DNA of 19,526 bases from Candidatus Woesearchaeota archaeon (lineage in GTDB: Archaea > Nanobdellota > Nanobdellia > UBA10117): the NCBI GenBank assembly GCA_023245115.1, contig JAHFKX010000003.1:1-19526 (forward strand). The letters run 5' to 3'. Position 1 is the stretch's first letter; each line of letters begins with the position of its first letter. Shown in pieces: positions 4,321-12,182 of this stretch. A program made the translations under genes and the position numbers. The notes beneath the pieces are model-generated. The model was not told the origin of the DNA and did not search any database. It was given only the letters and a program-made list of their open reading frames with translations.

Positions 4321-5855
4321 TGGCATGGCCGGCTGGCATTCCGGAACAAACACTGGAATTATTTGAAAAGAAAGCCAGCGGTTTAGAACTTTCTGGAAAA
4401 TCTTTGGAAGATATAGCGCGCGCCGTAATTAAAACAACAGCGGGCTTTCAGTATGAGTGGGGTCGTACTCGCGCATTTGCCAATTGTATTTTATTTCCAT
4501 GGCCGCATGAAGTTGAACAGCTTGGCGAAGTTTTTTGTGGTACAACAGCACTTTATAGGTTTTTGTTTGCAAAATTTTTGAAGGAAAAGTTACAGTTGGA
4601 TTTTGACGCCGTTTTTCTTCTTACCGAGATGCATGGTAGCGTCGGCCTGTTTGACAAAAAAAAGAAATATGTTCTGGAAAGCGATTTAACTGAACCGAGC
4701 CAGCATAGTTCGCCGGCAGAGCTTGACTTGGAAGAGGCAATTACTTTGGTCGAACATATCAGGGCTCAAAACCCACTGGACATTCTTAAAAAAGACCAAA
4801 TCATCGCCCGCTCGTCGCGGGAAAAAGTCAGCGACTTGACTGTGCAGTACGATGGCAAAAGCTTGATTTTGAATATTGCGCATTTCAATAAGCCCGGCTC
4901 AACAATCGGGTTATGGCTGAAAGTAACTTCTGGTGATGGTGGTGTAGAAGTAAAAAGATTTTATTATGTCTGCCCTGGCAGCTACGATAGGCAGGTAAAT
5001 TTTGATGCTGAAAAATGTATTTCGCACGATGTGGAAGGCCAGCGGATTTTAGTACCAAAAGAAGATGCGCTGAAATGTATCGCGCTGGATGTTATTTACT
5101 CGCGTGCATTAGAATTACGCCAAAAAAAGAAACCAGATGCGAAAATACTTGGTCCGGAAAAAGCTGTTAAGGAAATTCAAAAGAAAGAGCAGGAGAAAGC
5201 GGCCAGCAAGGAAAATCGCGGATGGTATAATAAGCGCGAAAGTATTATTGACCGATGGGGCACTAGTTATAATGGCTCCTTTATTTCGTATGGGTGCGAA
5301 GATAGCAGAGAAGAAACTGGTGATGAAAATAGATTTATCATAAATAGTAAATATAATCGTCGTAACACGCCGCCAAATTCGTATAATCTTGGAAGAATAT
5401 TAGTTAATTATTCGTCTCCCCATTCAAATGAGATTAATAGGGGCTATTTTGAGGATCGCAACAGTTTTGCTGAGCCGTTCAGTAGTTACATTCAGTCTTA
5501 TGAAAAAACGCTGGAAGAGATTGATCGCTCATTTTTTGCCGAAAAATTTGGCAAGCTTCCAGTCGCCAAGCTGGTGCAGATTGCGGCGAGGATGACTGGT
5601 ACTGCGACGCAGGAAGAGTTCATCGTGAACTATTTCAGAAATTTCCAGCAGAGGATTATGCCGCTTGGCGCAGATAGCTCGCTGCGCGGCTGCGTGCAAA
5701 GGCTCACGCTGGAATATTTGAAGCGGCACGGGGATGCAGGCCTTGCGCCAAAAACAGCAGATAGTGTTTTGGAATATATGTTCCTGAACAAGTGGCCGAA
5801 ATCCATGCAAAGTGAGCAGGTTTTGCCTAGCCAGCCACTAGCTATTGCGGTATAG
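4320..5855 (+). CDS. Uncharacterised protein with possible transglutaminase-like N-terminal domain
   Basis: A 511-aa protein, not firmly recognised. Residues about 30-125 have the spacing of a transglutaminase-like cysteine peptidase fold: Cys73 in EVFCGTTALYRFLF at the head of a helix, His105 in EMHGSVGLFD on a strand, and Asp122 in YVLESDL, a candidate Cys-His-Asp triad. The next section (about 160-275) looks beta-rich. Residues about 280-300 are a Lys/Glu-rich helix, and about 300-400 is an Asn/Ser/Arg/Tyr-rich, probably disordered segment. A helical domain (about 400-495) ends the protein. No signal peptide or membrane helix is visible, so it is probably cytoplasmic. The start overlaps the stop of the HhH gene by one base. 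The triad is a hypothesis; a non-catalytic relative is possible. Confidence 0.65.
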   Translation: MAWPAGIPEQTLELFEKKASGLELSGKSLEDIARAVIKTTAGFQYEWGRTRAFANCILFPWPHEVEQLGEVFCGTTALYRFLFAKFLKEKLQLDFDAVFLLTEMHGSVGLFDKKKKYVLESDLTEPSQHSSPAELDLEEAITLVEHIRAQNPLDILKKDQIIARSSREKVSDLTVQYDGKSLILNIAHFNKPGSTIGLWLKVTSGDGGVEVKRFYYVCPGSYDRQVNFDAEKCISHDVEGQRILVPKEDALKCIALDVIYSRALELRQKKKPDAKILGPEKAVKEIQKKEQEKAASKENRGWYNKRESIIDRWGTSYNGSFISYGCEDSREETGDENRFIINSKYNRRNTPPNSYNLGRILVNYSSPHSNEINRGYFEDRNSFAEPFSSYIQSYEKTLEEIDRSFFAEKFGKLPVAKLVQIAARMTGTATQEEFIVNYFRNFQQRIMPLGADSSLRGCVQRLTLEYLKRHGDAGLAPKTADSVLEYMFLNKWPKSMQSEQVLPSQPLAIAV

Positions 5856-5895
5856 GGCAAGCGAAAAACGCGTAATATCGCTGTCGTTTGCGAAT

Positions 5896-5921
5896 AAATG
5901 TTTTTGCGAAACATTTATAAA
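5896..5921 (+). promoter_or_regulatory. Promoter of the RNA polymerase operon with overlapping palindrome
   Basis: TTTATAAA (5914-5921) is a strong TATA box, placing the start near 5940 and leaving a leader of about 85 nt before the RpoH ATG. A perfect inverted repeat, AAATGTTT (5896-5903) and AAACATTT (5909-5916), overlaps the BRE/TATA region and could be an operator. Confidence 0.6.
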
Positions 5922-5929
5922 CCCACTTT

Positions 5930-5992
5930 CCAAGTTGAGTGTAGCCTGTCCAGCACCTTTAAAGGATTCAAGGCTTGGACGAAACACTTTGG
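5930..5992 (+). promoter_or_regulatory. Structured leader upstream of rpoH
   Basis: Complementary segments are nested: CCAA/TTGG (5930-5933, 5989-5992), GTGT/ACAC (5939-5942, 5984-5987) and GTCCA/TGGAC (5948-5952, 5976-5980), with a palindrome CCTTTAAAGG (5956-5965) in the loop. AGCCT (5943-5947) can also pair with AGGCT (5971-5975), which crosses the GTCCA/TGGAC helix. The leader could therefore form a pseudoknot or switch between two folds. Confidence 0.5.
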
Positions 5993-6024
5993 AGTGGCGC
6001 AGTTGGCAAGCGCACGTGTGCAGA

Positions 6025-6258
6025 ATGGTTAAGAAGCTCGATGTTACACAGCATGTCCTTACGCCTAAGTTTTTTAAATTATCTTCTGATGAAATTAAAA
6101 GTTTACTCGAGACTTATAACATTTCCGATGTACAGTTGCCAGCAATACTCGAAAAAGATCCATTAGTGAAAATAGCGGAACTGAAGGTGGGCGATGTTAT
6201 TAGAATCGAGAGAAAAACGCAAACCGGAAAATCGTATTATTACAGGCGGGTTGTTTAA
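6025..6258 (+). CDS. rpoH: DNA-directed RNA polymerase subunit H (RpoH/Rpb5 C-terminal domain)
   Basis: A 77-aa protein, the usual size of archaeal RpoH, matching the C-terminal domain of eukaryotic Rpb5. Typical features are the N-terminal DVTQHVLTPKF, the central ETYNISDVQLPAILEKDP and the C-terminal GDVIRIERKTQTGKSYYYRRVV. It sits at the downstream jaw of the polymerase and contacts the A'' subunit. The frame is open further upstream, but homology starts at the ATG at 6025, so I use that start. It is the first gene of the polymerase operon and ends 1 base before rpoB''. Confidence 0.95.
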   Translation: MVKKLDVTQHVLTPKFFKLSSDEIKSLLETYNISDVQLPAILEKDPLVKIAELKVGDVIRIERKTQTGKSYYYRRVV

Positions 6259-6259
6259 C

Positions 6260-7756
6260 ATGTCTTTACTAATTAAAAAATATTTCGAGGAGAATAATTT
6301 TGTCCAGTCAAACATTGAGTCGTTCAATAACTTCATAGAGCAGAGATTGCAGAAGCTTGTAAGCGAAGTTGGAACTGCTGTGCCTGCAGTTATACCGCCA
6401 GATACTGAAGAAGTTAAATTTGTTTTTGGAAAAATTAAGGTTGAGCAGCCCATAGTAACAGAAGCAGATGGTTCGGTAAGAAAGATATTGCCCGCGGAGG
6501 CCAGGCTTCGCGATTTGACGTACTCGGCTCCTGTCTTTCTGGAAGTTTCATTAATGATTGATGGTAAGGAACGGGAGCGCGCAGATATACAGATTGCGGA
6601 ATTGCCGATAATGTTGAAGTCGCAAAAATGTTATTTGAACAACATGTCGACAGAGGAGATTATAGTTGCCGGTGAGGATCCATATGATCGGGGCGGTTAT
6701 TTCATAGTCAATGGGACTGAGAGGGTGCTGTCGCTTTTGGAAGACTTAGCACCAAATAATGTTTTTGTGGCTCGCGTAAAATCCGGCCCGGTAACGCATC
6801 ACGCAAGATTGTTCTCAAGTTCACCGCAGTTCAAGATACCACACGTTTTAGAAAGAATGAAAGACGGTACGCTGGCCATAACTTTCGCTTCACTGAAACG
6901 AATACCATTAGTTGTTGTCTTAAAGGCGCTCGGTTTCACAAAGGACTCTGATATTCCTGCGCTAATTAATCTCGATGGCATAGACGAAGATGTTTATATA
7001 AATTTGATTGATTTTGTGGACGTTAAGACAGAAACCGCAGCAAAAGAGTTTATTGCGAAGGCAGCGGGCATGCTGCCGGAAGATGAAAACAAAATAGCGC
7101 GAGTTGATTATTTGCTGGATAGCTTCCTCTTGCCGCATATCGGGCAAAAACCGGAAGATCGCATCGCAAAGAGTTACTTTTTGGGCAGAATGGCAAGGAA
7201 GCTTTTCCTTCACAAGCTCGGAAAGATAAAAAAGGATGACAGAGACCATTATATGAACAAGCGCATAAGGCTTGCGGGCGATTTACTCGAAGATTTATTC
7301 AGAACAAACATAAAGCTGTTGGTCAGCGATATGCTGTATATTTTCCAGAGGTCTGTGCGCAGGGGAAAAATTCTGCCAATCAATGCACTCATACGTACAA
7401 AGTTCATAACACAGCGCATACGATCTGCCATGGCAACAGGCAACTGGACTGGCAACAGGCAAGGCGTCTCGCAGAGGCTAGACAGGGAAAATGCATTGGC
7501 AACACTGTCACATTTGCAGCGCGTGGTTTCGCTGCTGGAAGCATCGCGTGAGTCGTTTGAGGCCCGCGAGCTGCACCCGACACACTGGGGCAGGCTATGC
7601 CCGCTCGAAAGCCCAGAGGGCAAGCACATTGGCCTGAGAAAAAATTTGGCACTTTTGTCTTCAGTAACACCGGATCCAAAACCTGAAGAGAATAACGCTT
7701 TACTGAATTTCCTTGAAAACGCGGGTTTGAAACGGCCCCAGTATTTGGAAAAATAA
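6260..7756 (+). CDS. rpoB2: DNA-directed RNA polymerase subunit B'' (N-terminal half of RpoB)
   Basis: A 498-aa protein homologous to the N-terminal half of Rpb2/beta. I choose the ATG at 6260 (MSLLIKKYFEENNFVQSNI), because this is where family similarity begins; an in-frame ATG at 6194 lies inside rpoH. The protrusion/lobe region shows IQIAELPIMLKSQKCYLNN and GGYFIVNGTERVLSLLEDLA. The fork-loop region near the C-terminus shows ATGNWTGNRQGVSQRLDREN and THWGRLCPLESPEGKHIGL. It forms the upper wall of the active-site cleft with B'. The chain ends shortly after the fork region, at the split known from many euryarchaea. The 51-base gap to rpoB' holds a hairpin and a mini-ORF. Confidence 0.95.
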   Translation: MSLLIKKYFEENNFVQSNIESFNNFIEQRLQKLVSEVGTAVPAVIPPDTEEVKFVFGKIKVEQPIVTEADGSVRKILPAEARLRDLTYSAPVFLEVSLMIDGKERERADIQIAELPIMLKSQKCYLNNMSTEEIIVAGEDPYDRGGYFIVNGTERVLSLLEDLAPNNVFVARVKSGPVTHHARLFSSSPQFKIPHVLERMKDGTLAITFASLKRIPLVVVLKALGFTKDSDIPALINLDGIDEDVYINLIDFVDVKTETAAKEFIAKAAGMLPEDENKIARVDYLLDSFLLPHIGQKPEDRIAKSYFLGRMARKLFLHKLGKIKKDDRDHYMNKRIRLAGDLLEDLFRTNIKLLVSDMLYIFQRSVRRGKILPINALIRTKFITQRIRSAMATGNWTGNRQGVSQRLDRENALATLSHLQRVVSLLEASRESFEARELHPTHWGRLCPLESPEGKHIGLRKNLALLSSVTPDPKPEENNALLNFLENAGLKRPQYLEK

Positions 7757-7757
7757 A

Positions 7758-7805
7758 ATGACAGACATAACGCAGAATAAGATTCTGCGGATGTCTTTGA
7801 GATAA
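7758..7805 (+). CDS. Possible 15-codon ORF between rpoB'' and rpoB'
   Basis: It starts 1 base after the rpoB'' stop and ends 2 bases before the rpoB' ATG, filling the gap. It encodes MTDITQNKILRMSLR. Its first 11 bases (ATGACAGACAT) are identical to the start of rpoB', but it lies in a different frame from rpoB' (offset 50 nt). It could carry ribosomes across the gap, act as a leader peptide, or be a by-product of a small duplication. Translation is unproven. Confidence 0.35.
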   Translation: MTDITQNKILRMSLR

Positions 7806-7818
7806 AGATGACAGACAT
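7758..7818 (+). repeat. Hairpin between 11-bp direct repeats at the rpoB''/rpoB' junction
   Basis: A strong hairpin: AGACAT (7763-7768) with ATGTCT (7791-7796), and CGCAGAAT (7771-7778) with ATTCTGCG (7782-7789) around loop AAG, making 14 bp with small bulges. ATGACAGACAT occurs at 7758-7768 and again at 7808-7818, the start of rpoB'. No T-run follows, so it is not an evident terminator. Confidence 0.8.
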
Positions 7819-9604
7819 TTATCTGAACGGAAGTCTGATAGGGACTGCGGATGACGCAGCTAAGTTCGTAGAGACAGTGATATCTGGCCGCAGGGAAGGT
7901 AAGGTTACCACGCTATTGAATGTTTATCACAATACACGCGAGGACACAGTCAAACTCTGGACAGAACGCGACAGGGTAAGAAGGCCGTTGATTGTTGTTC
8001 GGGAAGGCAAGTCAGTTCTGACAGATGAACATTTTAACAAATTAAAGACAAATGAGATGAAATGGTCAGATTTAGTACGCATGGGACTCATCGAATACCT
8101 TGATGCAGCTGAGGAAGAAAATGCATATGTGGCTATGACACCAGCAGAGGTTACAAAAAGGTCGACGCATCTGGAGATAGACCCGATTGCAGCTTTTGGT
8201 ATTTGTACGTCAATGGTGCCGTACGCTAATTTTGATCCAAGTTCTAAACTAAACAGGGGACAAAAAACGCAAAAGCAGGCAATGGGTTGTTATGCACTCA
8301 ATTTCCTGAACAGGATGGACACTGCAATAAATTTGTTACACTACCCGCAGATTCCAATCGTTAAAAGCTTCACGCAACAGATTTATGGTGAAGCGCTGAG
8401 CAGCGGGCAGAATGTAGTTATTGCCATAATTGATTATGAAGGCTACAACATGAGCGATGCGCTCATAGTAAATAAGGCTTCGATAGACCGCGGGCTTTGG
8501 CGCTCAACATACTACAGGCCATACGTTACCGAGAAGCTGCGGTACCCTGGTGGCCAAATAGACGATATTAGCATGCCACAAAAAGATATTCAGGGCTACA
8601 CATTGGAAAAGGATTATAGGTTCTTAGGTGAAGATGGTATAATCGCGCCAGAGATAGATGTTAGTGGCGGAGATGTTTTGGTTGGCAAGACATCGCCCCC
8701 GCGTTTCCTTGGCAAGCTAGAGGCATTTTCAGCAGCTGCAAATGTGCGCAAGGACACGTCCGTTCGTGTGCGCTATGGCGAGCGCGGTGTTGTTAACAAA
8801 GTTATTATAACTGAATCAGAAGATGGACAGGTTTTAATTAAGGTTGATGTGCGCGAGTACAGAAAGCCGGAAATCGGCGATAAATTCTCATCGAGGCATG
8901 GACAGAAGGGTGTAATCGGCAGGGTTCTGCCCGTCGAAGACATGGTGTTCTCAGCTTCCGGAATGGTTCCGGATGTTGTGTTCAGCCCGAATGGCCTGCC
9001 AAAGCGAATGACAGTCGGCCACTTAATCGAGGCGCTGGGCGGCAAGATCGGCGCACTGGCTGGCAGGAACTTGGACGGCACGTTATTCCAGAGCGAAAAA
9101 GTTGAAGATTTGCGGCGTGAATTATTATCTTTAGGATTTAGAGATGATGGTACCGAAGTCCTGCATGATGGCAGGAGCGGCAGGCAATACAAAGCGAAGA
9201 TATTTGTCGGTAACGTGTATTATATGCGGCTTAAACACCAAGTTGCAGATAAACTGCAAGCCCGCGCACGAGGGCCGATTGCACTCCTGACGAGACAGCC
9301 GACTGAAGGTAAGGCAAAAGAAGGCGGCCTCAGGCTCGGAGAAATGGAAAAGGACTGTTTCGTGGCACATGGTTCAGCCCTGTTAATGAAGGAAAGATTT
9401 GATTCAGATAAAACGATACAATGGATTTGCGAAAAATGCGGTTCAGTTGCTGTGTTTGATTCATATAGGGCAAAGGCATACTGCCTGTGCGGCGAAAAAG
9501 CGAAGGTTGAACCGGTTGAAATGTCGTATGCGTTTAAATTATTCCTTGAAGAATTAAGGGCAATGCATATGAGGCCAAAATTAATATTAAAGGATAAATA
9601 CTAA
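7808..9604 (+). CDS. rpoB1: DNA-directed RNA polymerase subunit B' (C-terminal half of RpoB)
   Basis: A 598-aa protein homologous to the C-terminal half of Rpb2/beta, carrying the wall, hybrid-binding and clamp-forming parts. Signatures include THLEIDPIAAFGICTSMVPY, the hybrid-binding region with NVVIAIIDYEGYNMSDALIV, the basic core GDKFSSRHGQKGVIGRVLP, and FSPNGLPKRMTVGHLIEALGG. A zinc site near the C-terminus reads ICEKCG...YCLCG; its second pair is C-x-C rather than the usual C-x2-C. The C-terminal end MSYAFKLFLEELRAMHMRPKL is the conserved clamp anchor. It follows the intergenic hairpin and ends 1 base before rpoA'. Confidence 0.96.
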   Translation: MTDIYLNGSLIGTADDAAKFVETVISGRREGKVTTLLNVYHNTREDTVKLWTERDRVRRPLIVVREGKSVLTDEHFNKLKTNEMKWSDLVRMGLIEYLDAAEEENAYVAMTPAEVTKRSTHLEIDPIAAFGICTSMVPYANFDPSSKLNRGQKTQKQAMGCYALNFLNRMDTAINLLHYPQIPIVKSFTQQIYGEALSSGQNVVIAIIDYEGYNMSDALIVNKASIDRGLWRSTYYRPYVTEKLRYPGGQIDDISMPQKDIQGYTLEKDYRFLGEDGIIAPEIDVSGGDVLVGKTSPPRFLGKLEAFSAAANVRKDTSVRVRYGERGVVNKVIITESEDGQVLIKVDVREYRKPEIGDKFSSRHGQKGVIGRVLPVEDMVFSASGMVPDVVFSPNGLPKRMTVGHLIEALGGKIGALAGRNLDGTLFQSEKVEDLRRELLSLGFRDDGTEVLHDGRSGRQYKAKIFVGNVYYMRLKHQVADKLQARARGPIALLTRQPTEGKAKEGGLRLGEMEKDCFVAHGSALLMKERFDSDKTIQWICEKCGSVAVFDSYRAKAYCLCGEKAKVEPVEMSYAFKLFLEELRAMHMRPKLILKDKY

Positions 9605-9605
9605 A

Positions 9606-12161
9606 ATGACTGCTGATGAGCCAATAGTAACAAAGAAGGTTGAACGGATAGCGTTCGGAGTTATGTCTCCATCGTGGATAAAAAAGGTGGCGGCGGTTCA
9701 GGTTGCAAGCCCTGAGCTCTACGATGCAGATGGTTATCCTGTAGAAAAGGGCCTAATGGATTTATCGATGGGCGTAATAGACCCTGGCCTGAGGTGTAAG
9801 GTCTGCGGTGGCAGGATGAAGACATGCCCAGGACATTTTGGGTACATACAGCTTGCAAAGCCAGTGCTCAACATACTTTATATGGACTTAATACACCATT
9901 TGCTGCGAGGTTTTTGTAATGATTGCGGACGCATTCTGATGCCGTCAGATAAGGTGGATGCATGGAAACAACAAATTGCAAAGGCCAAGCGCGAACATAA
10001 TGTTGAGGCGCTTTATGACCATCAAAAAAGTTTATTTGCGCTTTTAAGAAAATCTAAAAAGTGCTTTTATTGTAATTCGAAGAAGATCGATATCGTTTTG
10101 GAAAAACCAACTACGTTCTATCATGGCGATGGGCGATTATGGCCAGTCCAGATACGTGAGATGTTCGAAAAAATACCCGATGAAGATTTGGCTGTCTTAG
10201 GCGTAGAACCAAGTTCGCTCAGACCAGAATGGCTTGTGCTAACGCTGTTGCTCGTGCCACCAATAACAATCAGGCCGTCAATTACACTCGTGACAGGCGA
10301 GCGCTCAGAAGATGATTTGACACATAAATTGTCAGATATCATCCGCGTGAATCAAAGGTTGCTTGAAAATATAAATGCAGGCGCGCCAGAAATAATTATA
10401 GAAGACCTTTGGGATTTGTTGCAGTACCACATAACTACATACTTCGATAATACTGTGCCGCAGGTTCCGCCGGCAAGGCACAAGACAAACAGGCCGCTCA
10501 AGACACTCTCACAAAGAATCAAAGGAAAGGAAGGCCGAATCAGGTATAATCTGGCAGGCAAGCGCGTTAACTTCTGTGCGAGATCGGTCATAACACCCGA
10601 CCCATATTTGAGTATCGATGAGGTTGGCGTGCCATTAGCAGTAGCCAGAGAGCTAACCATACCTGAGCGGATAACTGAGTGGAACAAGGAATGGTTGCTT
10701 GGTTTTGTAAAGCGGGGCGATGAGTACCCTGGTGCAACTTATGCTATTACGCCGGATGGCAAGCGAAAGAAAATAACTGAAGACACAAAAGAGCAGATGA
10801 TTGCCGAGATGGCTCCGGGTTGGATTGTGGAGCGGCATTTGCTCAATGGTGACATGGTTTTGTTCAACAGACAGCCCAGTCTGCATAAGCTTTCATTGAT
10901 GGGCCATTATGTACGAATCGTGCCGACAAGGACATTGAGAATACATCCCGCTGTCATTCCGCCGTACAATGCAGATTTCGATGGCGACGAAATGAATATA
11001 CACCTTCCGCAAACTGAGGAAGCAACTGCGGAAGCAAAACATCTGCTGGCACTAAGCAGGCAAGTAATAACTCCACGATATGGCCTTAGCATAATTGGCG
11101 AACGTGAGGATACGCTGGCAGGATTATATATACTGACAAGGCCCGATGCGTACTTTTCGCAGGAGGATGTTTCAGACTTTTTGATTGCATCTGGCATAGA
11201 AGCTGATCTTCCGGAACCAGAAGATAAAAAGAATAACCTGTGGAATGGCAGGCAAATAGCGTCCATGGTATTGCCAGAAGGGCTTTCATTTGAGCATGAA
11301 GATGTAAAAATTGAAAATGGCGAACTGAAATCAGGCATACTTACACACGATTTCGTTGGGCCAGAGGGCGGCGTTCTTATTCACAGCATTTATATCAAGT
11401 ACGGCCCCGAAAAAACCAAGGATTTCATAAATAAATTGAACTATCTTGGTCTCGCGGTTGTCCGCAAGTATCCGTACACTTTTTCGCATTCAGATTTGGA
11501 CTTAAGCAAGAAAACGAAGGAAAAAATCAAGGATATGTTAGTGAATGCAGAAGCCGAGGTAAATAAAGTAATAAAAAATTATAAGGAAAATAAGATAACA
11601 CCAATACCCGGCAAGTCGGCAAGAGAAACAAGGGAAGCAATGATACTAAGTATTCTGAATGGGTTAAGATACCCAGTTGGAGAATTAATCAAGCATGAAG
11701 CAGGCGACAATAACAATTTGGTATTTATGTCGAAATGTGACATGGCAAGCATGATTAACCTAAGTTCAATGTCTGGCTTTGCTGGCCAGCAGGCACTTCG
11801 CGGTGAGAGAATAAAAATTGGCTTTACGAGCAGAACTCTGTCACACTTCAGAAAAGGCAATGTTGGCGCAAAGGCACGTGGTTTTGTGTTTTCAGGCTAT
11901 GGTGACGGCCTTGACCCAGTTGAAATGTTTTTCAATGCCATAGTCGGGCGAGATTCATTAATGGATACTGCTATGAGAACACCGAAGTCAGGTTACATGC
12001 AGCGCAGGCTGATAAACGCGCTGCAGGACTTGAAGGCCGGTTACGACGGAACTGTCAGGGATGCTGAGCAAAAGATTGTGCAGTTCAAGTTTGGCGGCGA
12101 TAATATTGATGTTTCAAAATCAGATAAAGGAGGGCTTAAACTTTACGTTGCAAAATCCTAA
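9606..12161 (+). CDS. rpoA1: DNA-directed RNA polymerase subunit A' (N-terminal part of RpoA/Rpb1)
   Basis: An 851-aa protein, slightly short of the usual archaeal A' (about 880-900 aa). The clamp zinc site is at CKVCGGRMKTCPGHFGYIQL, with further cysteine pairs CNDCG and CFYCN. The catalytic Mg-binding loop NADFDGDEMN lies at about residues 455-464, with all three Asp present. Also visible are the switch/rudder region GKRVNFCARSVITPDPYLSI, DMVLFNRQPSLHKLSLMGH, and the funnel/bridge-helix region MASMINLSSMSGFAGQQALRG through GFVFSGYGDGLDPVEMFFNA. It ends after the DTAMRTPKSGYMQRRLINAL section, where archaeal A' and A'' are normally separated. No intein is present. Confidence 0.97.
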   Translation: MTADEPIVTKKVERIAFGVMSPSWIKKVAAVQVASPELYDADGYPVEKGLMDLSMGVIDPGLRCKVCGGRMKTCPGHFGYIQLAKPVLNILYMDLIHHLLRGFCNDCGRILMPSDKVDAWKQQIAKAKREHNVEALYDHQKSLFALLRKSKKCFYCNSKKIDIVLEKPTTFYHGDGRLWPVQIREMFEKIPDEDLAVLGVEPSSLRPEWLVLTLLLVPPITIRPSITLVTGERSEDDLTHKLSDIIRVNQRLLENINAGAPEIIIEDLWDLLQYHITTYFDNTVPQVPPARHKTNRPLKTLSQRIKGKEGRIRYNLAGKRVNFCARSVITPDPYLSIDEVGVPLAVARELTIPERITEWNKEWLLGFVKRGDEYPGATYAITPDGKRKKITEDTKEQMIAEMAPGWIVERHLLNGDMVLFNRQPSLHKLSLMGHYVRIVPTRTLRIHPAVIPPYNADFDGDEMNIHLPQTEEATAEAKHLLALSRQVITPRYGLSIIGEREDTLAGLYILTRPDAYFSQEDVSDFLIASGIEADLPEPEDKKNNLWNGRQIASMVLPEGLSFEHEDVKIENGELKSGILTHDFVGPEGGVLIHSIYIKYGPEKTKDFINKLNYLGLAVVRKYPYTFSHSDLDLSKKTKEKIKDMLVNAEAEVNKVIKNYKENKITPIPGKSARETREAMILSILNGLRYPVGELIKHEAGDNNNLVFMSKCDMASMINLSSMSGFAGQQALRGERIKIGFTSRTLSHFRKGNVGAKARGFVFSGYGDGLDPVEMFFNAIVGRDSLMDTAMRTPKSGYMQRRLINALQDLKAGYDGTVRDAEQKIVQFKFGGDNIDVSKSDKGGLKLYVAKS

Positions 12162-12182
12162 TGATTTGCAAAATAGTAATGT

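Noticed and set aside
5988..6024. A tRNA-like 5' half (7-nt acceptor-like stretch, TG, then GCGC-AGTTGGCAA-GCGC) before rpoH, possibly a split-tRNA half
   Set aside because: No usable anticodon loop follows (no T at position 33 with a sensible stem), there is no complementary acceptor strand nearby, and the segment runs straight into the RpoH start codon. Probably chance resemblance in the leader.
7249..7818. A 189-codon reverse-strand ORF opposite rpoB''
   Set aside because: It mirrors a strongly conserved polymerase sequence, is Ser/Cys-rich as antisense shadows typically are, and has no promoter.
9606..12161. Possible intein in RpoA' or aIF5B
   Set aside because: The conserved motifs follow one another with normal spacing and the protein lengths are normal or short, so no intein fits.
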